The notes beneath the pieces were generated by a model, which saw nothing but the letters and a program-made list of their open reading frames with translations, was not told the DNA's origin and did no database searches. From Chaunax sp. Z400 (Eukaryota > Chordata > Actinopteri > Lophiiformes > Chaunacidae): 64,000 nt of DNA. The stretch's first letter is position 1, and each line of letters opens with the position of its first letter. The translations under genes and the position numbers were made by a program. The DNA is taken from the NCBI GenBank assembly GCA_037577475.1, contig CM075187.1:21792810-21856809 (forward strand). The letters run 5' to 3'. This document shows positions 1-12,005 of the stretch, one piece after another.

Positions 1-1194
1 AGTGTGAAATATTCCTCTGAAAATTAGTTGGACCCTACACAACCTCCAACTCATTCATCATCTCCTATAAATACAGGTCCTGGAGATGTGAGGAGAAGAA
101 GGCTGCACAGTGAATGAGGTATAAGGTTAACAACTAGAGAAAAGGTGAAAGACAGAGGTGAAGAGAGGCTGATGAAGAGCAGTGGGAAGAATTCAGAAAG
201 CATAAGAAGTGGAAGAAACACATCAAAGTAAGGCGATGTCCACCCTGGGTGAGAGAAATTAATTCAAGAAATGCTGATGAAAATCCCACTCAATTAATGG
301 CACACAGAAGTGAACCGAATGTGTTATTGCAAAAGTTGTTGGAAAGCAGCGTGAGATAAATCTACTTCTCCCTCCCACTCTATGATACATAACAACACTC
401 ACATATTCTCACAGCGTCCTTGTCTTCATCATATTGAAAACACCTATGAACACGATATACTTCTTCTGTTTAATCAAACAAGCTCACAACTCACGTCCCT
501 CACTTACCACAAACACTTCACTTCCAACAAGGTTAAGCAATTTGATGCAAATTTAATAAATGTTATGTCATTTGTGATTTATCTCTTTTACTCTATTCCA
601 TGCTGAGCTTTGGTGCAATTTACCAGACTCTCTGGATTTAATACTTCAACTCTGACAAGAAGACCACTTTTCATTTTATAAAAATTGGTGTAAAGTCGGG
701 ACATGTATCAAAGAGGAACTGATTAATTTTGGTATGAATAGTAAAAACAATACCATGAGGCCTTTAATAAAGGGCATACCGGCCTTCACAAAGTTCTTAG
801 TAAAAGGCACTTTAGAGCAGATGTTTTCATTGATAATTAATATTTTCACCTTTTCAAATTTGATCTAAACTTCATAGAATTCAACTTTTGAAAAGAGTGG
901 CCTATTTGAGATGATGAAAGTAGAAGCAAAACTGTTAACTGTGAAACTCTTACAAAACTTAAAATTGTAAATGTACCAAGTTTAGATGATACGTGAACAT
1001 ATGACCTCCTACCTGGCTCCCTCACCTGCAGACACAAAAGTAGCAGGCTGGTCTAACTTCTCACAAGACTGAAGTTTGTGGATGTGTTTAGTGTTAAGTG
1101 TCGCATTCAGTTCAAAGCAAAGGACCAAAATGCGAATGCAAAACTAGGATAAGATAAAGATAAACTAAGATAAAGAAAAGATAACTTTAACTAG
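1..1194. other. Non-coding, presumed fras1 intron downstream of exon K
   Basis: AT-rich sequence with only short spurious ORFs and no recognised exon, RNA gene or mobile element. It ends in a run of AAGATAAA-like direct repeats at about 1147-1190. Assignment to an intron is inferred from the unfinished fras1 reading frame at exon K. Confidence 0.5.
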
Positions 1195-1762
1195 ACAACA
1201 CTCAGAGAGTGCAAACCTCCACCGAGGTAGCTCAGTTTCCCCGTTATGTTATGGTGCCTAAAAAGAGTTTGACCTTCTTATTATGACTCCATGACAATGA
1301 AACCTAACCCTAGAATTTAGAATCATATTGATATCATTCTTAATTTGATAGTTATTCAGTAATGGTGGTTTTCTTCTGGCTCTACGTCAAAGACTTTTGA
1401 AGATGCTTCAAATTTAACACGTAACTGAATCAGCATAGCGTTGGCGACAATTTGATTTTAGTTGCATATCTATGGCATTATTATTTGTTATCTCACAGTG
1501 GTGAATTTTCTGTGAATTCTATAAATATAAACATTCTGGATTATCAGATCTGGAATATTACTTGGATCCAAATGGTAAAGAATCCTTTCAAAAACGTTTT
1601 AGATCCAAATGATGATCCAAATTACCACAAAAATCCATGTTGTAATGGACTGCTGATCAAAATTCACTCATAACATGCCAGACAGACAGAGAGACAGACA
1701 GACACACAGACAGACAGACACACCAACAGTGGCAAAAACATTACCTCCTTGGCGGAGGTAAT
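1195..1762 (+). repeat. Dispersed repeat with CAGA-rich tail and inverted GGAGGT-type ends
   Basis: The left end reads GCAAACCTCCACCGAGGTA. The right end reads ACCTCCTTGGCGGAGGTAAT, preceded by a CAGA/CACA tract at 1681-1723. The inside has repeated GATCCAAAT words (1563-1620). I recall this structure (AAACCTCCACCAAGG start, GACAGACAGACA, then CTCCTTGGCGGAGGTAAT) as a common dispersed repeat of animal and fish genomes. The family name is not certain to me. Confidence 0.6.
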
Positions 1763-2989
1763 TAAACTAAAACCCACAACCAAGACATTAAGGACATAAT
1801 TTACAAACTCGGTTCTTACTGGGGAATTCTTTCCTCCCATTATCACTTCACTGGTGCACAACAAAGCAGTTCATTTTGTGAGCTGCATGGTTTTCAAGTT
1901 AAGGTAGATCATTAAAGTTCTACCATACTAAATAGAGAAGCTGTTCATTGTGACAACTTCCCACCTGTTCAGCCATATGGACGCAAACACTAGATGCACA
2001 ACAGTCTGACATTCCACTTCCAAACAGCATCCTGGCACCTCCCCACTGCAATGCAACAATAAGAGGAATGCACAGGATTGACAACCCAGAGTCCACCAAT
2101 ACTGTCTGTTTTGAATCCCTCGGGAAGCAGAGAGGATTTTTGGATCCTCCAAAAATCATGACACAAAATAACCATTCTGAAGAACTGTGCTACTTAGAAA
2201 GATACGTGTTCTCTTAACGTTCTAGTGAAACTGTTCATCTGAGATTTAGTTTCTCCTTTTTTATTAATTACACTGACCACATCTCCATTCACTCCACCTC
2301 ACCCCATCTCTTCTATGTATTCTTCTTCACAAAAGGGCTACAAACAAAGTGAATGGAAGCCTGTATATAAGGAGGGAGATGTGCATTATACAATGCATCA
2401 TAACCCCAAGTGTACTCACTCTGCACATGGTGCATTGTGCATATCCGATACAGTCAATAGAGTATTCATTATTGTGTGTTTTGTCACACCATTTAGGAAA
2501 ATAAAATGTAATTCTCTCTATAGAATCAGCACTTTTCACTCTGTACTCTCTGTTTGTTGGTCTCTCATTCACTCCCAACTTTCCTTTCCTCTTTCTTTCT
2601 CTTCATATTTAGGGTGAAGAATTATCAGCTTTTCACAGTTTTTGCTGCGGATGGATAAATCAGTCTATTATATCAGCATGAGATTTAAATACCCCATTTA
2701 TGGGACCAAACTGGTGGTTTTGCATGTTATAACACAATAATTACAAATCACACACACTTTATATAAGTGAGGATATACCGTCACTGATTTTCTATCTTCT
2801 GAACAGCCACTAGTTTCAGCCAACACATTTACATGCCAGGTCATAAGATACCGCCACTCTGTCACGCATCCAGATGCACAATACCCTTTAGCATCTGTGA
2901 GCAATGATCCAAGCCTTTCTGCCACAATGCCTCTCTAACCTGTAGTTAGCATCAAACAGCCCATTGGTTAAGATTAGGCACAAACTTGG
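1763..2989. other. Non-coding intronic sequence, nothing recognised
   Basis: Short overlapping ORFs on both strands have no domain features. A TATATAAGGAGG string at about 2364 resembles a TATA box, but nothing else there supports a promoter. Confidence 0.5.
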
Positions 2990-3150
2990 GCAGCTGTGGC
3001 TCAGGAGGTAGAGCAAGATACTGAACCCAATTTATTCCCCGGGCGCCACATGTAGTGGCAGCCCACTGCTCCTCAGGGATGGGTCAAATGCAGAGAAAGA
3101 ATTTCCCCTTGTGGGATGAATTCAGTATCTCAAAAAAAAAAAAAAAAAGG
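2990..3150 (+). repeat. tRNA-derived SINE fragment with poly-A tail
   Basis: The head, GCAGCTGTGGCTCAGGAGGTAGAG, is split here only to name it: GCAGCTGTGGCTCAG then GAGGTAGAG, an A-box-like start. It is joined directly to a downstream part containing ATACTGAACCC, GGGTCAAATGCAGAG and TTTCCCCTTGTGGG, and it ends in a 17-base A run at 3132-3148. These are pieces of a common teleost SINE, and the middle with the B box is deleted. Confidence 0.65.
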
Positions 3151-6100
3151 TTCAGGTTTGGGAAAAAGGGGATGTAAAATCTCCTGGGTGTGTGTGAAAA
3201 AGCAGTCAACCCCAACCACTCATGGGAATTTTCTTGATATGTAAAATGCAGTATGTATGGTGTGTGACATCTTATATTGATGCAAATGCGGTTGAATTGG
3301 AGGTCCATTAAAGCCGTCTCATGCAGACACTAAAGGGTACCTTCTGCATCTGGATGAGAAGCCAGGGACATGTTGAAACAGTGGTTTTTAACATCCTGAG
3401 AATGAGGCAGGGCTTTTGCAGCTCATGTCAGCATCATTAAGAGATTTAAAAAATGCTTCTTTACGATACATTCATTACAGTGAATATATTTTCTCTTTAT
3501 TTATGGTCACATCCAGCGTGTGAGATGTAATAATGTGTTCTTTCTTGGTGCGTCAAGCACTCGTGAGAAACTCCACCTTATGAAAATCGGCATTTGAAAA
3601 CCATTGCACTCCTGGGCTGTCATCTGAATGAATAAAAACTTGAAGGCAAAGACTGAGCAAGCATGGTTACCATAAAAAATAGTTATGAATCTGTAATTTC
3701 TTGCATTTAAGATGCAGCAGCTTGGCAGAGGACTCTCGAATGTCTGCATTCAAAGAACTTGAAACAACCAGAAGTTTTTAAAACAGCTTCAAACAACTTT
3801 AGTGCATGGAAACAAATAAACAAAGTCTGTAAAAGCAAAGCTCAGTTCCTTTAAGATTCAGTCAAATGTAAATTATTAAATGAAACATTTCACAATCTTA
3901 CAGAGGAGTAAAGTTTCTTGTTCAGTTTTGAGTGAGGGGGGTTAAAGTAAACTTTGGAACTTACCCTACGATATAACCGGTTGACTGACAAGTGAGATGG
4001 TTACTTGGCCCACTTCTCAATTTCTATGCTCCTCACCTCTTCCTGTTGCCTTGACATCATCTCCCTGTCTATCTTCTTTCTCTCCTTCAGTTTCTGAAGC
4101 TGCGCTGCTCTTTCTCTCCTTCTACCTACCATCACACTCTCTCCTCTCTGTCCCAGGCTTTTTCCCACTTCAGTCCTCTGGACTCTCTTGAATTTCACAT
4201 TGGACTGTTTCTTTATTTTTCATCTGTTCACTCAAATGTTCAATTTTAATGTCTCTGTTTTTTATCTGTCCTCTCCTTCTTCTTCTCAGTTTGCATAAAA
4301 TCCAAGATACCCTCTGCCTTCAGAGATGACTGATTCAGCACTGGAAAATGTGCGTCCAAGGAAAAATGTGCCTCTGTCACTGTACAAACTCATGTTATGC
4401 TGATGTGGATGCACCATACTTCCTATCATAGGTGAATGTGAGAAAACTGACATGAAAAACAAGTTCAAATATGCAAGAGCTATGCTGGAAGTTTCTTCAG
4501 TATTCTTCAAGTAGATGGAGCAGATGGATGAAACACACATCTACAAGCATTCTGCATGAGATGGATTACAGTCATATGATTGGGTTACCCCACCCTCGCA
4601 TAAAGTACATACAAACTCCCTCTCCAAAAATGGCTATGGCCAACAAGGGGATTACATGTCCTTTACCTTGCCCCTTGCAGGAAAGCAATTTATTTTTCTG
4701 TGCAGCCCGAAAATGTAATCCTAGCAGGCCAGTTGCCAGGAACCTCCTCTAAAGCCTACTCTGCATAAACCAGGGGAGGTTGAGATGAATGCACAGTCAC
4801 ACAGTGTAGCGGATAATCTTTAATCTTCGCTCTCTGTCCTGGGATGGCCAGGGACACGAGATTACTGCAATGTCTGCAGCCATCCACACCTCAAATAATA
4901 AAATGAGATGGGGGTGAGAGATTCAGTGATGAAACTAAGCAGGTAGAAAGCAGCTTTGTGAAGAGGGAAAAAGTGAAACAAATGCAAAAAATTCAATAAA
5001 AAAAAATGAAATGAAATGAAAATGAAAACAGATTTGCATATGAGTGTTTTTCTCTTATTCTGACACCTGAACACTAGTAAGCCTGAAGTATATCTCTACT
5101 TTTTATTTGAGAAGCTGCAAGTCAAAACCAGTACAGACACATGGCCATGTCTATAATATGAACAACAGAGCTAGAACACTGTTTCTTTCAACTGAACTTG
5201 TGAACAGCATGAAGACAGGACTGATTTTGAACCTCTGAATGTCTCCTCCCATTGGTGAAGCTGAGCTACAGAAAGAGGTCAGCAGGCAAGCAGGAGAACA
5301 GTCTGATCTTCAACAATAGCTCCATGACTCGGTCCACACTCTGGACAAATTTTACAGCACTATGTCAAGTTATTTTTTTAAACTGATACTATCTTTGGTC
5401 GTTGAAGTTCTAAATCGGCTCTTGGTGAAGACGTACAACAGTGTGATCATCTCCAGTTAAACCACGATTTATGATTGAAAAGAAACAATTCAGTTTCCCT
5501 TGCCTCATCTGGAAAGGCTGGAATTACACAGTGTAATTTTTCATATTCTATGACTGAAAAAACCTGATGGAGAAAGTTTGGCATGTTTATCACTCAAATC
5601 CATTTTTTTTTTTTACCTAATAAAAGCAATTTCTTCCAGTAACCATCACCATGAACACTAACCTGTACATCAAGATACATTAACTTAACCAGACCTATAC
5701 GGTGGCTGATCAGAATACAACATTATTTTTAGAAGATGTTGAGGACTTAATTAAACTTGAAGTCCATGTGTGCCACATAGATATACTGTGTGTCTATGTC
5801 CAAAAGAAAGGACTTTCATTTTACTCTAACTTTACTTTAAGATTTCTTTTTATTCCATGGTTTAGTTTTACCTGATGAAGAGCCAATTTGAGTTTGAAAT
5901 GATGTAATAAAGAAGACATTTTACAGGGAGCCAATAACTGTTACAAGTCCTTTGGGAGAAGCAAATCACAGTTGCAGTTTATGGGCTCAGCACCTGGTTA
6001 GATGTGTTTCTTACAGAGTCTATGTCTGTAAAAATAGTGAGCATATTCAGTGTGATTGAAAATGAAGAGATAAGTAACAGTGGGATGTACTGGACAAGAC

Positions 6101-7330
6101 ATATCCTTATTCTTATCCTTTAAATCGAGTCAGGAACTGCACAGTTAAAGCAACAAGCCAACTGTGACTTTCTCAAATAGCCAAAGAGAAAAAAGAAATA
6201 GGTTGAAGAGGACAGAAAAAAAAGGATAAAGAGGAACAAAGAGAGAATAATATCTTCAGGAGGACGCCCACCATAATTATTAACAAGTTGACACTGAATG
6301 AACGCATGAGTAAACGCTGTGAAAAGGCCTCAGTCATGAGCCAGAGACATTAACAAAAGCTCCATGGAGGCCTGCAGCGACAATCTTGGCTCTTGGTGGT
6401 CCTGGTCCTCTGCCAAGAAATGCTATAATCCGGCGTTAATGTTTCCAGCACCTTCCACACACCTCACACACTCATTACTGCTCTCATCTCCTCTAACGTT
6501 CTTCTATCCCTCCCCTCATTCCTCCCTTCTTTTTTCCCATATCTTAGAATAGGAATCCACCCTAATAGCCTCGACCAAAGAACCCAACAATTTCCAATCA
6601 TAGTGAATGTCAGTCCAACTTTCCACTCCTTCTCTTTTTGACCATGCCCAGGCAAAACTGCTTGGGAAAAGCCAAGGACGGTTTGCTCTCATTAAAACCA
6701 GTTGGAGGTTAAAAGAAATGATCTACTGACGAGTTAGCTGAGACATACCAGAGGTTTGAGTGAAGTGAATCTGGCCTGATAGAAGATAGATATTTTCTAC
6801 GGTATGAAACCTGCATAGATGCAAAACAAATGCATGACGGGGGACTTCTTTCTCAGCAGCTGCCACTGTAATAATTTGTTTTCACTGTGCAACAATTGAG
6901 AATGAAATATATACAGTATTAATGCGGGGTAGATGTTGTATTAATGCATGAGAAGGGAATTCTACAACTGATGACACCATTATATATGGAACCAAAGCAG
7001 TGGGATTTCCACAATGGGTTCCTACAGAAACTGTGTGCAGCACATAAAGATAGGTGGAAGGAAGCAGGATGAAACATAGCCAGGTTTTTACAATAGTTGC
7101 TGCTGTGTAGCCTATTTAAGGCCATTTAAGGAGCCTGTGCACCGGGAGGTCTGGTGTTCCAGTCCTCCTGACAAAATTCATGAAGATGTGAAATTGAGCA
7201 GCAGAACTTGGCTGTAATCACACTCTGATTACTCTCTGCTCCCTCATCCACCCGCCTTCTCTTTCTCTTTCTATTTCTACCCATCATCCCCAGGAGTCAC
7301 AGCAGGTCTTCCCCACCCGACAGAGGCGCT
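3151..7330. other. Non-coding intronic sequence, nothing recognised
   Basis: AT-rich DNA with short ORFs only. It contains a pyrimidine-rich stretch at about 4020-4290 and no cysteine-rich exon of the furin type on the minus strand. No SINE, LINE or RNA gene was recognised. Confidence 0.5.
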
Positions 7331-7441
7331 CAGCCAAAGTGCTCAGTGTACAGTATATAAGCAGGCCCACAGGGGTTCAGCTCACCGAGCCACAGTTCTT
7401 TCTACTATTCCTGGCTTCAGAGCGCTCGGAGACCTTTGAGG
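7331..7441 (+). promoter_or_regulatory. Candidate TATA-type core promoter with short first exon
   Basis: A TATATAA box at 7354-7360 is followed by GC-richer sequence with a TTCAGCTC initiator-like string about 25 bases on. A splice donor-like GAG/GTAGTTTG follows at 7441. It lies antisense inside a fras1 intron. No coding exon downstream was recognised, so this is only a sequence resemblance. Confidence 0.25.
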
Positions 7442-8388
7442 TAGTTTGGTTGAGTAGCAATCAATGCAGATGACCCTTGTGAATTTATTCTGCATGTTCA
7501 CTGTGTAAAATGAGCCTGCCCGCTTGCTTTCTTTTTGCTTACATGTTACAGACAATTTCTGTAACGGGTTTTGTGACTCATGTGAGCAAGGTGGATTATT
7601 CTGCTGTCACCTCACATGTAACCGCATGCTCAAAACTGTTGTCACTTTTTAACTCCAACATCTATAAGGTGGTATGGATGAGGAAAAGAAAACACAAACT
7701 CTATCAATGTAAAAGAATGCATTGGACAAATTGTCTCCTCATCCATTTGATATGTTTTGATTAAAAGCAGTCAGAGAAAATGGATTATATGTGTGGTGTT
7801 ACCCTGACTCCATTATTCTTTGAGATGGGGTGGTTTGGAAAGGAAAGAGGGGTGAAGACGAGTGAAGACAAGTGGCAGCTACTGTATCTTTACTCTTCTG
7901 TCAAACATACCTATCTTCAAAACAAACTTGTACATACATTACAACATCCTTAATGGCTAAAACATCATTCGTGAAGATCTCTTCAAACATAATATACACA
8001 TACACAGTACATACATAACTGCTGTCATGCCTACCTGGATTTTGGACTTTTAATATGATAAAATATAAACTTATATGGAATGTTTAGCACTTTTTCAGTC
8101 ATATTTTAAAATGTGAAACAAATGAATAGCCGTAATGTTGCAGGACTCCTAACCTATATAAGCTCGGGCCTGTTCTATAAAAGGCGCTAAGAAAAATGGG
8201 GACTAAAGTCGCAACACCTGACTTGAATAAATTCAGCAAATCACTTGGGACTAAAATCGACCCATGAAGGTGAATCTCAAGCAATCAGATTAATGTGAGA
8301 CAGGATTGAATTAGTCAATCCACCATGCACAAACAGCATTAATAAAGCAGCTAAGTTCACCTCACTGAACAGAACTAGAACCGAAGCA

Positions 8389-8552
8389 GTGCCCGTTAGC
8401 TCAGTTGGTAGAGCGTGCGCCCCATATACAGAGGCTGCAGTCCTCTAGAGGCCCTTCGCCACATGTCTTCCCCCCCCCCTCTCCCATTTCCTGTCTCCTC
8501 TTCTGCTGTTCCAAATCATAATAAAGGCCGACAACAAAGACAAAAAAAACTT
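8389..8552 (+). repeat. tRNA-derived SINE, copy 1
   Basis: A perfect A-box (TAGCTCAGTTGG, 8397-8408) is followed by TAGAGCGTGCGCCCCATATA, then CTTCGCCACATGTC, a C/T-rich tract, TTTCCTGTCTC, and an end with AATAAAGGCCGA plus A runs. This is the layout of an abundant percomorph SINE. The B-box region between GCAGTCCT and CTAGAGG has been lost, so the copy is probably dead. Confidence 0.75.
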
Positions 8553-8685
8553 TAAAAAGAATTAAAACGTCTTGTAACCAAAAAAGGCCAGGCAGCTGCC
8601 ATAAACAGAACCAAAGAGGAGGACTGGTGAGAAATAGCTGATCGATTGAGTGTGTAAGCAGTAACTAATTAAAATGTAAGGACTT

Positions 8686-8832
8686 AACTGGGTCTCCTAG
8701 GCACCTCACAGAGCATGCACCCCATGTAATGAGTCCTCAGCAGCAACATGGGTTTTATTCCAGCTCATGGTCCTTTGCTAAATGTTGTCCATCTTTCCAT
8801 TTCCAGTGTCTTTCTTTATTTCACACAAAAAA
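8686..8832 (+). repeat. tRNA-derived SINE, copy 2, degraded
   Basis: The words GAGCATGCACCCCATGTAATGAG, given here as GAGCATGCACCCC and ATGTAATGAG, are followed by GGTTTTATTCCAGC (decayed B box), CATGGTCCTTTGC and CCATTTCCAGTGTC. It is the same general SINE type and orientation as the copy 140 bases upstream. Divergence is higher and the A box is decayed. Confidence 0.55.
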
Positions 8833-9701
8833 AGCTAAATATTAATCCACTATATTCAGAGCAGGGAAGTTCCCAATCCTGACCAGCCCATAAGACTTGG
8901 TACTGCAAATACAGCCTGTTGTTTCGTTATTTGGAAGAGTTCATTCACCCATTTGGTTCCATTTTGGCTTCAATGTCACCTGTACACAGAAGTACATGTG
9001 TTTGAAATTTACCTCACAGGGTGCCTTTAGTCACCGGGACTAAAGATGCTCTAAATAAATCAAATGGATTTGTTTATTTCCTGGGAGAGACTTTATGTAT
9101 TTTCCTGTGTGTGTCGCGTGATGTGGAGGCAGAGAGTTACAAAAAGCAACGATTCTATGATCTCTATCATAAGTGAGCACATATGGCTGCCGCTTTGTTT
9201 CTAGAAGTGATTTTCTTCAGCTTTTTTCAAGGACATCACAGCAAAACCACAATACGGAAGCAATGATACTGGACCCAAAAGAGAGCTCTCTCTCCTTTGA
9301 CACTTTGTAAAATATTTAGTCAGAGAAACTACGAACTGTTAAACTATGAACGTGCTTTCTACCCACTTCCTTGAGGGTGACGTGAAACCAGCTGACTGAC
9401 AGATATTAGGGAAGCAGAGAAAACAAAAACATTCAGAGACACAAAGCATAGAAAAGATAGAAAGGACAAGGAAAGGACAGAAGGAGAGGTAAAAGGCAAG
9501 AGGAGAAAAGCATCGGAGGAGCAGACACAAGCTCATCTGCCTGTGTTTATACACATCAGGTCAGCTGGAAGCTCAACTTTATGAGTCGCTGTCATATTTT
9601 TGTAGAGGGTGAATTTGACGGAAAAAAAACCTCCAGAATTTCTTATTTGACCTCGGCATCCAGAGGGCACATCAAGTCACATGGCTTGCGGTGATACTCA
9701 C
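8833..9701. other. Intron sequence next to exon K donor
   Basis: No gene or repeat recognised. A purine-rich stretch at about 9410-9530 gives a low-complexity minus-strand ORF that I reject as coding. Confidence 0.5.
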
Positions 9702-9848
9702 TGCGACAGTGTGTGTGGTCGTGCTGGTAGGAACCAGGAGGACAGGAAGCCAGGCACTGGCCGCTATCAGCGCTCAGTAGGGGCAGCTCGGAGCCACAGG
9801 ACTGGCAGCCCAGCCTGCTAGAACAGGTCGCACAGGATGACGGGCAGG
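9702..9848 (-). CDS. fras1: fras1 exon K: furin-like repeat 2
   Basis: The exon has 147 bases with phase 1 at both ends: two bases of a split codon (Ala), 48 codons, then one base. The acceptor is CTCCACACAG before CCTGCC and the donor is TCGCA/GTGAGTATC. The peptide has ACPSSCATCSSRLGCQSC, then GQCLASCPPGSYQ and a closing Cys, typical of a furin-like repeat. Human FRAS1 as recalled has ACQPQCSTCTSGLECSSC. It is the last coding exon visible. No further exon with the furin cysteine spacing was found between 1 and 9701 on this strand. Confidence 0.93.
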
Positions 9849-11974
9849 CTGTGTGGAGAAGGAGAAATGAAAAGTTCGAATATTAATTTTCTCCTCCGAT
9901 CTGGGCTTTCTTCGTACAGTAGTTACAAGACAAAAGAACCTGGCATTGCAGCTCATCAAAGGTGAACCTGGTTAAAGTAACACTCACATTCAAACCTGTG
10001 ACTGATTTTAAGTTTCTAGTTGTGCTGGCTGGGATGTTCTTGTGGAGCCAAAAGCATATTTCAACCCAAATGTTGCATACATTTTAAGTAAATATATGAA
10101 AAAGGGAATAAACTATATCTGATCAACTAATTGCAATGCAAATATTGTCAGGGGAGAATCACAAGATTGTGACTAAAGAGGCAGTAGAGTTCCCTCCTGG
10201 GCTAAGAAGGATTTTTCTGTAGTTCTTCTAACAGTGGTACATCACGGTAGGCCAATGCTGCTGCCCACGTGAGACAGATGGCACTCATTTTCTTCAAAGT
10301 TTTCTTGCCTGTCCACGCACACGTTGTGGGGTTTTTTTTGTCAGAAGCCCTTTAAATTGATATATTTTAGAGTTCCTGGTGAAACAACAACTTTTTAGGC
10401 TGCAGGGTGGCACCAAACACAGATTGCTGCAAAGCAGAGTAGGACTCTAGATTTTATCTTTATCATCATCATCAACAATTCTGAGTTTTGATGAAACTTT
10501 TTGCTATTTAAAATTGGATTATATCTGGTTTGTCTGCACCTTCTGTATGTGGCCAAAAGTGCTGTCAGCAACAAAACTCAAATGAAGTTTTTATTGATTT
10601 ATCATGTCACCATCCAAAAGTTACCATACAGACTTATTTGAAAACTGCAAAATGTATTTAAAAGTTATGAGACAACGGTGGTAAAAATGTAATCTAAAAC
10701 ACAGCAGCAAAGAAATCCGACCAGATTAAATTTTCTTTAAAAAAAAAAAAAGTAATGTCCTTGTTGAGATGAACTATATCACACAGAGAAATAAGGAATA
10801 GGTTCTCTGGTCTGTGCACTTACAGACATCTCCAGAAACAGAATCATGAAACCAGCGGATATAGAAGAGGGGAGAAAATGCAATGAGGAGACTTTAGATG
10901 TTCTTGAGTGAGAAATCTCAAGATTGTCCCCTCAGAAACTCACAACCACCCACTCAGGGAGAAACAGCAGAAAGACGGAGGAAGACAGGAGAGGAAGTGG
11001 AGATGTGAAGACACAACAAGTAAAGATCAGGATCGTGATCAAGACAAAAACGATGAGGATGGAGTGAAGGACAAAAAAAAAAAGCTTAGAAAAAGTGAGA
11101 TTGCAGATCGGCAAGCTGTTGGAGAAAATATGTCAAGAAAGATGAAAAGAAGTGTGAGCGAAAAGGAGGAGAGAGAAAGGGGGAGGAAAATATGATCTTA
11201 TCGACAATGTGAGATCAGGCTTGCAGCTTCATTTTCAGTCACCCACATGCACTTAGAAAAAACACAGGTATATCAGGCTGCGTGAGGATTAGACAGATAG
11301 TGAGGCATTATCCTGTTGAATAAAGCTTTTATAACACTGGCTGCGTTTATCCACAGTCCACACAGGCAGGGCCTGTTCAGCAGTAGTAGCATTAGCAGCT
11401 GGACTTCCAAGGTTATTACCTCTATCTGTGACTGATAGCTTTACAATAGCTTTGTCGGGGGGTGTTTGGTGTTTACAGCTTCATGAATAGCTGTGGGCAG
11501 TAAATGTCTGGCTCACCAACAGAAAAAGGTCAACGTGATGGTAGAAATTCAATGCAGTAAAATGCTAAGAAGTCTATGTCTGCCACGGGTCAACGCTCGG
11601 TCAGAGTGGTGAGGCTGGTTTCCAGTCAGGCAAACGTGACCATGACTGGGCACACAAACACACACACACATGCATACATGAATAAAGAATGAGGAGAAAA
11701 ACACACACATAAAGTCAATACAAATAGAGGCACACAAAATTACACACAGGCAATCAGTAAAGATGGAGACACAGTCCCAAATTTTTATGCATGCCTGCTG
11801 CTGTGTGTTGACTTCCAAGTATTGCCTCTTAACTGTGGAACCATACGCTTTGTGTGTTTCACCTTAATTGTTAAAATCCCTGCATAAGTGTACTGTAACA
11901 GCATGCACGTTTATTTGCAGAGCAATGTCTGCAAAATGAATGTGATATAGTTGCAAGATTAAGGATTTTGTAGA

Positions 11975-12005
<31 letters not shown>

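Noticed and set aside
2698..2925. A cysteine-containing minus-strand frame considered as the next furin exon.
   Set aside because: The cysteines do not follow C-x3-C-x2-C spacing and no phase 1 acceptor fits.
4001..4198. Overlapping ORFs on both strands.
   Set aside because: They are produced by a pyrimidine-rich tract with biased composition.
8397..8460. Possible tRNA gene because of a perfect A box.
   Set aside because: The B box and acceptor stem are missing and the downstream sequence is that of a SINE.
10908..11195. A Lys/Glu/Arg-rich plus-strand frame.
   Set aside because: It arises from a GA-rich low-complexity tract.
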